Assembly (NCBI GenBank): GCA_030613765.1 | Contig: JAUWLI010000128.1 | Coordinates: forward strand, 1-7,777 | Origin: Phycisphaerae bacterium | Lineage (GTDB): Bacteria > Planctomycetota > Phycisphaerae > Sedimentisphaerales > SG8-4 | DNA length: 7,777 nucleotides | Direction: 5' to 3' | The notes under the pieces: model-generated | Databases searched by the model: none | Seen by the model: the letters and a program-made list of their open reading frames with translations, nothing else | What the model was told of the DNA's origin: nothing | Shown: positions 1 through 5,251 of the stretch, piece after piece | Layout of the letters: every line of letters starts with the position of its first letter | Position numbering within the stretch: the stretch's first letter is position 1 | Made by a program: the position numbers and the translations under genes

Positions 1-23
1 AGAAAATTGTAACCTGCGAAAAA

Positions 24-3000
24 CTATTGTATCCAGTTGTTAGCAAATATAGCTATGTCCTTTAAATTCACAAATCCGTCACCGTTAAGGTCTTCGGGAA
101 TCCTGCCCGGGCCGGCCCACAGCCATCGAGAAGCAATTCTCGCTAAAACCTGAAAATCATGTGGTATGCTGACGCTAGCGCTGCGCACAGTAGTATTTCC
201 ACAGTCATCGACTGCCTGATAGGTTATAGTGTAAACGCGATCATTGCCTGTCCCGCTGCGTTCGGACCTTAGATAGATAGAGCCATCCTCGTTTATTTGG
301 ATATCATTGCTGGTGTGTCCGTCACCGATGGTGTCATCACCTTCGTTCGCAATAATGCTGACTAAGGACACTTCCGGTGCCGCATCACAATCGTCGCTCA
401 CCGTCCAGGAGGGAGTAATCGGAACCATCTTATGATCCGGCGGCCACAACATTGTGGGTGCTACGGATAACTGGAATTGGGGCGGCGTTGTGTCTACAAC
501 CGTGAGCGTTTGCAGACAGCTTGAACTATTGCCGGATTCGTCGGTTGCTGTCCATGTGCGGGTGAGTATCCCGGTATTGCCGCAGCTTGGCTGCCACTGG
601 TCACTGTGTGTAATCGTTACAGTTCCACAGGTATCAGTGGCTGTTGCTTTGCCTGTTGCACTCGGTGTCGTGTCAGCGGGGCATTCAAGGGTCACGTCCG
701 GCGGGCAGTTGATAACCGGCGGGGTAGTATCCTGAACAATGATGGTTACTTCGTTGGTGTCATAAGCGCCGGCCTTATCGCTTACCTCGAGGAGAATAAT
801 ATGCTCACCGATTGGGAGGTTGCAGTCTATAATCCGGCCATTTCCAAGGAAGACATCGAAGTTCGGGTCGCAGGGGTCGAGTTGGTACCAGTTAAAATCG
901 TTTATATCGTCCCTTGTGCCGGGCGTAGAATCAGCGTCGCTTGAGCCGGAGCCATCGAGCGTGACAGCAGCTCCCCATTTTGCCTGTGCCTCAACAGCCC
1001 GGTCCGGCCCGGCATCGGCGATGGGGATGTGATTGAACTCGTAAGCGCCCATATCGATTCGGCCGCCGATTACGCGGGGCTTGCCGTCCAGGTCTGTTTC
1101 GTCAGGCCCAGCTATGTAATCGGGGTCGCCGGTGTTTATGCAAGGCGAATCCGGCAGCAAATGATAGTCGCCGTTGGCCGGGTCCACAAATAATGGGTTG
1201 GCGTTTATGTTACCTGCGCCCGGTGCGCCCGGCCAGCCGCCCTGAACGTTGCTATAGGTAATCGTGATGAGCGAATTGTCATTGTTCCATATTTCGTCCC
1301 CGCCATCCCAAAGGATGCAGTTGGCAAGCTGAATGTTGCTCGGATTCGAGTGCTGGTACGAATCGCAGGCCAGAGCGCGTCCTTCCGGTGCTGAATTTGC
1401 AACAAACGTACAATTTGTCAGCGTCGAGTTGCTGGTGATGTCCCGAATCACACCACCCTCATATGCCGAGTTCCCGCTGAATATGCAATTGATAAGAGTC
1501 GGACCACTGAACCTGTTTTGCATCACACCGCCAAAATTGGCCGAGTTTCTATCGAACGTACAGTTGCGAATCATCGGGCTAGGGTCGCCGTGGTTATACA
1601 TCGCGCCACCTTGACCACCCCAGTTGCCACTGAATGTGGAGTCAATAAGCGTCATGTTGCTGAATATGGTTTGAATCCCACCACCACCGTGGTCCGCCGA
1701 GTTACCGATAAAGGAACAGTTGGTCAACACTGTGCTACTCAAGCGATTGTACATTCCACCACCGTCGTTTTCAGCTGAATTGTTACGAAACGTGCAGTTG
1801 GTCAGTGTTGGGCTGCCTTGGTTGTTATACATCCCACCGCCTCTGGAGGTCGGGTCTGGAAAGAAGCCATTTGCGTTACCGGCGGTGATTGTGAATCCAT
1901 CGAGAACGGCAGTTTCGTCACAACCAGTGCCAGTTACTATATGGTAGCTGTTGTCAGCCCGTGTGGGATCTTCAAGTAAATGACGGGGATCGGTCACGTT
2001 TATGTCGTTGCCGGCCAGGTCGCCGCTCAGGATGGTCTCGTATGCCTCGATATCCCGAGCATCTGCGTTCGGTTCACCAAAGCCGGCGTAGCCACCCTTA
2101 ATAACCACGCCGTTTATAAGCTGGAACGTGGCCGTTCGGTCGCCGGCTGTTACAGTATTGCCCTGACTTACATTTGAGCCCATTGGTGGTGGAGCGGACA
2201 GTGTCGTGAAACTCCATATAGCACCGGTGATTGTGCCCCCATTACTGAGTTCATCGATACGCCAGTAGTACGTAGTGTAATAAGCCATCGTGCCGGGGTC
2301 GAATGTTGTTGCAGTCTGGTTCTGCATGAATGGTGGCGGCTTGGTCGTTCCGAAGTAGACATCGTGCGATGTGGCATCAAAGCCGGCCGTCCAGCTCAAG
2401 TCAGCATCCATATTGCTGACGCCAGCACCATCAGGTGGATTCGGATTGCTTGCTTGACTATGTAGTGGACCCTCGGGAGAGTAAACGCCCTGGGCCACCC
2501 GAATCTTGTCACCAGCCTCAGCGACAGCGAGAGCATCCTGCAGGTCATTATAAGCGTTCGCCCAGCTCGATCCATCATTTGAACCGGTAGCATCCGCATC
2601 GACGTATAAGGTGCGAGGAGGTTGTAACTCGTAAGCGCCCATATCTATTTGGGCACCAATTAGGCGGGGCTTACCATCTAAATCCGTTTCATCAGACTGG
2701 GCTACGTAATTGGGATCCCCCGCATCAATACAGGGCGAATTTGTAAGCAGATGATAGTCACCAATGGAGGCGTGTACAAAAGAGGGGTCAGCATCGATGT
2801 TGCCGTCCCCGGGCCAGCCACCTTGAACATTGCTATAAGTGACTGATGCAGAAGAAACACCATCCAAGTCTATCTCAGTAGTTGAGTTTGACCATAAAAT
2901 GCAATTGCTAACTTTGACATGGCAATTAGACTTACAGTAGATAGCGCCTCCTTTATTACAGCTGGTATTATTAACGATTGTGCAGTTTGTGACCGTAGGA

Positions 3001-3560
3001 TTGCAACTCCAAGCGCATAATATTCCACCACCGAAGCCCTCGTAACCGGCGCAGAAATAGTTGTTGGCGATAATACAGTTGGATATAGTCGGGCTACTTA
3101 GAGTATCGCAACGGATTCCGGCGCTACCTCTGTAATGTGAGGGACCTCCTGGGTCGCCATTGTTGGTCACAATACAATTGACGATTGTGGGGCTGCTGTC
3201 TTGTGAGCAATAGATGGCCCCAAAATCGTATTGACAATTAGTTACAGTGAATCCTTCCAGGCGGCAAGCAGTAGTTCCGGTACGGTAGAACCAGAAGCCC
3301 CATTCCCCACCGCCGTCGATAATGCAGTTTTCGGGACCATTTTCACTTTGCACTGTGATTGCTTTGTTTTTATGGATTACGCCAGAGATATACGCTTTGG
3401 CGTACCTGCCGTCCGCAACAAGAACCACATCACCGTCTTCGCAGGCATCTATCGCCGCTTGAATGGTGTGGTACTGACTTGGGACTCTGCGTATTACCGC
3501 TGGTGCTAACGTGGCTGTAATCAGCAGGACAACAAAACTTAAAATAATTAGCTTTTTCAT
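24..3560 (-). CDS. Secreted mosaic beta-helix protein with Fn3-like, PKD/HYR-like and dockerin-like domains
   Basis: The product is 1178 residues with a signal peptide (about 1-21, MKK then a hydrophobic run ending near AP/A), so it is exported. Domain 1 (about 24-312) is a right-handed beta-helix (pectin-lyase fold) that opens with HTIQAAIDACEDGDVVLVADG and has PTIxNCxxxNN coils. Domain 2 (about 316-842) is a second beta-helix opening with YVDADATGSNDGSSWANAYN. It is interrupted by an Fn3-like unit (about 366-455) and contains six regular coils (about 573-727). Then come a PKD-like domain (about 846-943), a HYR-like Ig domain (DTTPPVINCPPDVTLEC, about 944-1023), another Ig-like domain (1024-1134) and a dockerin-like tail (1135-1178) with one intact calcium loop, DLNGDGFVNLKD. 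The ATG at 3560 is preferred to the upstream in-frame GTG at 3602 because GAGGGAG lies 6 bases before it and the signal peptide starts there. No catalytic residues are recognisable, so adhesin, polysaccharide binder and lyase all remain possible. The gene is transcribed divergently from the TPR/alpha-CTD gene. Confidence 0.93.
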   Translation of the reverse strand: MKKLIILSFVVLLITATLAPAVIRRVPSQYHTIQAAIDACEDGDVVLVADGRYAKAYISGVIHKNKAITVQSENGPENCIIDGGGEWGFWFYRTGTTACRLEGFTVTNCQYDFGAIYCSQDSSPTIVNCIVTNNGDPGGPSHYRGSAGIRCDTLSSPTISNCIIANNYFCAGYEGFGGGILCAWSCNPTVTNCTIVNNTSCNKGGAIYCKSNCHVKVSNCILWSNSTTEIDLDGVSSASVTYSNVQGGWPGDGNIDADPSFVHASIGDYHLLTNSPCIDAGDPNYVAQSDETDLDGKPRLIGAQIDMGAYELQPPRTLYVDADATGSNDGSSWANAYNDLQDALAVAEAGDKIRVAQGVYSPEGPLHSQASNPNPPDGAGVSNMDADLSWTAGFDATSHDVYFGTTKPPPFMQNQTATTFDPGTMAYYTTYYWRIDELSNGGTITGAIWSFTTLSAPPPMGSNVSQGNTVTAGDRTATFQLINGVVIKGGYAGFGEPNADARDIEAYETILSGDLAGNDINVTDPRHLLEDPTRADNSYHIVTGTGCDETAVLDGFTITAGNANGFFPDPTSRGGGMYNNQGSPTLTNCTFRNNSAENDGGGMYNRLSSTVLTNCSFIGNSADHGGGGIQTIFSNMTLIDSTFSGNWGGQGGAMYNHGDPSPMIRNCTFDRNSANFGGVMQNRFSGPTLINCIFSGNSAYEGGVIRDITSNSTLTNCTFVANSAPEGRALACDSYQHSNPSNIQLANCILWDGGDEIWNNDNSLITITYSNVQGGWPGAPGAGNINANPLFVDPANGDYHLLPDSPCINTGDPDYIAGPDETDLDGKPRVIGGRIDMGAYEFNHIPIADAGPDRAVEAQAKWGAAVTLDGSGSSDADSTPGTRDDINDFNWYQLDPCDPNFDVFLGNGRIIDCNLPIGEHIILLEVSDKAGAYDTNEVTIIVQDTTPPVINCPPDVTLECPADTTPSATGKATATDTCGTVTITHSDQWQPSCGNTGILTRTWTATDESGNSSSCLQTLTVVDTTPPQFQLSVAPTMLWPPDHKMVPITPSWTVSDDCDAAPEVSLVSIIANEGDDTIGDGHTSNDIQINEDGSIYLRSERSGTGNDRVYTITYQAVDDCGNTTVRSASVSIPHDFQVLARIASRWLWAGPGRIPEDLNGDGFVNLKDIAIFANNWIQ
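1038..1262 (-). repeat. Direct repeat copy A: beta-helix C-terminal cap module
   Basis: This stretch encodes residues 767-841 (TITYSNVQGGWPG ... DETDLDGKPRVIGGRIDMGAYEF). It is recognisably duplicated, in DNA as well as protein, at 2625-2846. The shared DNA includes ctcgtaagcgcccatatc near the low-coordinate end and ccagccnccntgaacnttgctata near the other. It caps the second beta-helix. Confidence 0.85.
1380..1844 (-). repeat. Six tandem beta-helix coil repeats
   Basis: Residues about 573-727 of the secreted protein form six coils of roughly 25-28 residues. The pattern is GGGMYN-x(4,6)-PTLTNCTFxxNSAxxG, with GG(G/A/V)(M/I) opening each coil, an (N/D)(C/S)xF ladder and an NSA turn in most. 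The periodicity is what one coil of a parallel beta-helix requires, with stacked Asn and Cys positions. The DNA shows the same period but the copies are diverged. Confidence 0.85.
2625..2846 (-). repeat. Direct repeat copy B: beta-helix C-terminal cap module
   Basis: This stretch encodes residues 239-312 (SVTYSNVQGGWPG ... DETDLDGKPRLIGAQIDMGAYEL). It is the partner of the module at 1038-1262 and caps the first beta-helix, so each helix has its own copy. Divergence is mostly at third codon positions, so the duplication is not recent or the copies are under selection. Confidence 0.85.
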
Positions 3561-3566
3561 TTTCGT

Positions 3567-3573
3567 CTCCCTC
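3567..3573 (-). promoter_or_regulatory. Ribosome binding site of the beta-helix protein gene
   Basis: GAGGGAG on the minus strand ends 6 bases before the ATG at 3560. It decides the start at MKKLIILSF over the GTG 14 codons upstream, which has no such site. Confidence 0.8.
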
Positions 3574-3591
3574 AGAAAAAATGGTTGATAT

Positions 3592-3660
3592 TTATGGCGC
3601 ACGTATAGCGGAAAGATTGGGCTCTAATGCGTGTAAAAACCTAATCAAAAGTAATTGCAT
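3592..3660 (-). CDS. Possible 22-codon leader ORF upstream of the beta-helix gene
   Basis: An ATG at 3660 opens a 22-codon frame that starts MQLLLIRFLH, ends LSAIRAP and stops with TAA at 3594-3592. The stop is 31 bases before the ATG of the beta-helix gene. A perfect Shine-Dalgarno, AAAGGAGG (3675-3668), lies 7 bases before the start, better than that of the large gene itself. It falls inside the leader expected from the promoter at 3711-3738. It could be a regulatory leader peptide, a small hydrophobic peptide, or chance. The peptide matches nothing I know. Confidence 0.35.
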   Translation of the reverse strand: MQLLLIRFLHALEPNLSAIRAP

Positions 3661-3667
3661 GTCCGCG

Positions 3668-3675
3668 CCTCCTTT
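3668..3675 (-). promoter_or_regulatory. Strong Shine-Dalgarno in the beta-helix gene leader
   Basis: AAAGGAGG on the minus strand is fully complementary to the anti-Shine-Dalgarno core and sits 7 bases before an ATG. It is the strongest ribosome-binding signal in the window, yet it belongs to a 22-codon ORF rather than to a large gene. Confidence 0.55.
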
Positions 3676-3699
3676 GGACTCTACCACTGCTGAAATGTG

Positions 3700-3717
3700 G
3701 TATAAATGCAATTATAC
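3700..3717. promoter_or_regulatory. 18-base near-palindrome, candidate operator
   Basis: GTATAAATGCAATTATAC is palindromic at 16 of 18 positions; the single mismatched pair is A/A. It fully covers the minus-strand -10 box (3711-3716) and reaches toward the expected start site. A dimeric repressor bound here would block that promoter. No regulator for it is identified. AT-rich palindromes also arise by chance. Confidence 0.45.
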
Positions 3718-3738
3718 GCTTTCTTGTGGCGAAATCAA
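3711..3738 (-). promoter_or_regulatory. Predicted sigma70-type promoter of the beta-helix gene
   Basis: On the minus strand TTGATT (3738-3733) and a consensus TATAAT (3716-3711) are separated by 16 bases. Transcription would start near 3704 and give a leader of about 140 bases that contains the 22-codon ORF. Confidence 0.6.
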
Positions 3739-3772
3739 GGAAATTTAAGATAATTTGTGAATTCCTGTGGCT

Positions 3773-3811
3773 AAAAAAATGTGTTGCAAAGGTCTGTATC
3801 GTTGTTATAAT
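3773..3811 (+). promoter_or_regulatory. Predicted sigma70-type promoter of the TPR/alpha-CTD gene with UP-like A-tract
   Basis: TTGCAA (3784-3789) and a consensus TATAAT (3806-3811) are separated by 16 bases. Seven consecutive A residues (3773-3779) lie just upstream of the -35 box, where the proximal UP-element subsite contacted by alpha-CTD is normally found. The start would be near 3818, giving a leader of about 80 bases. Confidence 0.65.
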
Positions 3812-3882
3812 ACCTCCCTATATCGTTATGCGGATTGCGAAAAAAGCAAGCAAATACCAGTTGCAATATACGAAATAGAAGT

Positions 3883-3888
3883 AAGGAG
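3883..3888 (+). promoter_or_regulatory. Ribosome binding site of the TPR/alpha-CTD gene
   Basis: AAGGAG lies 9 bases before the ATG at 3898. It sets the start at MEPITELEVD rather than at the in-frame TTG at 3835, which has no such site. Confidence 0.85.
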
Positions 3889-3897
3889 CATTTTTTT

Positions 3898-5211
3898 ATG
3901 GAACCAATCACAGAGTTGGAAGTCGACTTATTTGCCAAAGACCTGCCGTCAATGGAGGAAATCAAGAAGCTTTCCGATTTCGTCCATTCCAGCGAGAGCA
4001 ACCTGCTTAATTTCAGTGAACAGTTGGAAGAAAATATGAGCAAGGGCGGTCAGAAGGCTTCTTTATCTACGGGTATCGGACTGTTTATTGTCGGCAAAAA
4101 CGAAGAAGCAACCAAGAAACTCAAAAAAGGGGCGGACTGTAAAGAGAAATTCATATACATGGCCTTTGCACTCAGGCGAATGGGCAAATTCGACGAATCA
4201 ATCGAAAACTTTAAAAAAGGCATTGATTACGGTGCCGATAAATTAAACACAACTCTGGAAAAAGCCGCCACATATCGTTATGCATCCAACTATGAGGCTG
4301 CCGCCAGGGAACTCAAAACATGCTCAAATTTTGAAAATGTAAGTGCCGAATACCACTGCCAGCTTGCACAACTTCAGGAAGCACAGGGGCTCTATGAAGA
4401 GGCAATGGACAACTACAAAGCAGCTTTGGAATTATCGCCGAACCATCAGAGAGCACTTTTCCATATGGCTTACCGCTGCGATTTGTCGGGGGATGAAGAC
4501 GCAGCAATCGACTACTACAGGCAAATTGCTTCAGGAACTCAGGTCTATGTAAGCGCGCTGCTAAATTTAGCAGTACTTTACGAAGACCGCGAGGAACTTG
4601 ACAAAGCATCCCAATGTGTCGATACGGTACTGGAGTTTCATCCGAATCATCAAAGGGCAATCCTGTTCAGTAAAGACGTCGAAAGTGCAAAAACGATGTT
4701 CTACGACGAGGAAAAAGAAGAGAAGAAAACACGTAAAAACCAAATCCTCGAAACGCCTATCTCTGATTTTGAGCTGTCGGTACGTAGTAGAAACTGCCTG
4801 AGAAAAATGAACATCATAACCCTGAGCGACCTTTTAAATATCAGCGAGGCAGAACTGTTATCTTATAAAAACTTCGGGGAAACGTCCCTTCGAGAAATCA
4901 AGGCCCTTCTCGAAACAAAAAGCCTGCATCTTGGTATGGCCCTTGAGGAAAAGCTTTCTCCAGCAGAATTCTCTGATCTGAGCGTCTCAGAAGACAAAGA
5001 TGAACAACTCCTGAGCAAATCAATAGATGACCTTCAATTATCGGTGCGTGCTCGAAAGTGTCTTCAAAAACTTGAACTTCGCACGCTCGACGATTTGATA
5101 CGCAGAACAGAAGCGGAGCTGCTGGGGTGTAAAAACTTCGGTGTAACAAGTTTGAACGAGATCACAAAGGCCATCAGCAACATTGGATTATCACTGCGAA
5201 TCCTTGATTAA
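3898..5211 (+). CDS. TPR protein with two C-terminal RNA polymerase alpha-CTD domains
   Basis: The product is 437 residues, cytoplasmic, with no signal peptide or membrane segment. Residues 47-250 form six in-phase 34-residue TPR units; the clearest is 149-182 (EAQGLYEEAMDNYKAALELSP). A charged linker (about 270-283, EEKEEKKTRK) leads to two domains matching the RNA polymerase alpha C-terminal domain at about 285-347 and 374-436. By alignment to E. coli alpha, domain 1 keeps R265 (R296), N268 (N299), C269 (C300), S299 (S330) and E302 (E333). Domain 2 keeps R384, C388, S418 and E421 but has K387 at the N268 position. Both have Thr at the K298 position. The spacing from the Arg to the loop Gly (31) equals that of E. 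coli. The alpha N-terminal assembly domain is absent, so this is not a polymerase subunit. TPRs bind proteins and alpha-CTDs bind AT-rich DNA and activators, so a transcription-regulating role is inferred. A similar architecture occurs in other planctomycetes as far as I recall. The SpoIID gene follows after 40 bases. Confidence 0.92.
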   Translation: MEPITELEVDLFAKDLPSMEEIKKLSDFVHSSESNLLNFSEQLEENMSKGGQKASLSTGIGLFIVGKNEEATKKLKKGADCKEKFIYMAFALRRMGKFDESIENFKKGIDYGADKLNTTLEKAATYRYASNYEAAARELKTCSNFENVSAEYHCQLAQLQEAQGLYEEAMDNYKAALELSPNHQRALFHMAYRCDLSGDEDAAIDYYRQIASGTQVYVSALLNLAVLYEDREELDKASQCVDTVLEFHPNHQRAILFSKDVESAKTMFYDEEKEEKKTRKNQILETPISDFELSVRSRNCLRKMNIITLSDLLNISEAELLSYKNFGETSLREIKALLETKSLHLGMALEEKLSPAEFSDLSVSEDKDEQLLSKSIDDLQLSVRARKCLQKLELRTLDDLIRRTEAELLGCKNFGVTSLNEITKAISNIGLSLRILD

Positions 5212-5221
5212 GAGCAAATAA

Positions 5222-5242
5222 AGCCCCAATAAATTGTGGGCT
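5222..5242 (+). other. Small stem-loop between the TPR/alpha-CTD and SpoIID genes
   Basis: AGCCCCAA (5222-5229) can pair with TTGTGGGCT (5234-5242), giving eight pairs, one bulged T and a TAAA loop. No T-run follows, so it is not a typical terminator. It might tune expression between the two genes or processing of a shared mRNA. It also includes the TTG at 5234, a possible alternative start. Confidence 0.35.
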
Positions 5243-5251
5243 ATATACAAG

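Larger units (their letters stand above)
3561..3897. other. Divergent intergenic regulatory region
   Basis: This 337-base, AT-rich gap lies between two genes that point away from each other. It holds a promoter on each strand, with the -35 boxes about 45 bases apart. It also holds a near-palindrome over one -10 box, an A-tract by the other promoter, and short leader ORFs in both predicted transcripts. I see no stable RNA gene or riboswitch consensus here. Confidence 0.75.

Noticed and set aside
454..1032. Overlapping plus-strand open frames of about 70-110 codons
   Set aside because: They lie opposite the PKD/HYR region of the large minus-strand gene, have no Shine-Dalgarno and encode no recognisable domain; they are shadows of that gene.
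1380..1844. Regular short repeats considered as a CRISPR array or minisatellite
   Set aside because: The repeats are in frame, diverged at the DNA level and encode beta-helix coils; there are no identical repeats with unique spacers.
3561..3602. GTG start at 3602 for the beta-helix protein
   Set aside because: It adds 14 charged residues before the signal peptide and lacks a suitably placed Shine-Dalgarno, whereas GAGGGAG precedes the ATG at 3560.
4313..4660. 115-codon minus-strand frame
   Set aside because: It is antisense to the TPR repeats, whose protein is clearly real; the frame is composition-driven.
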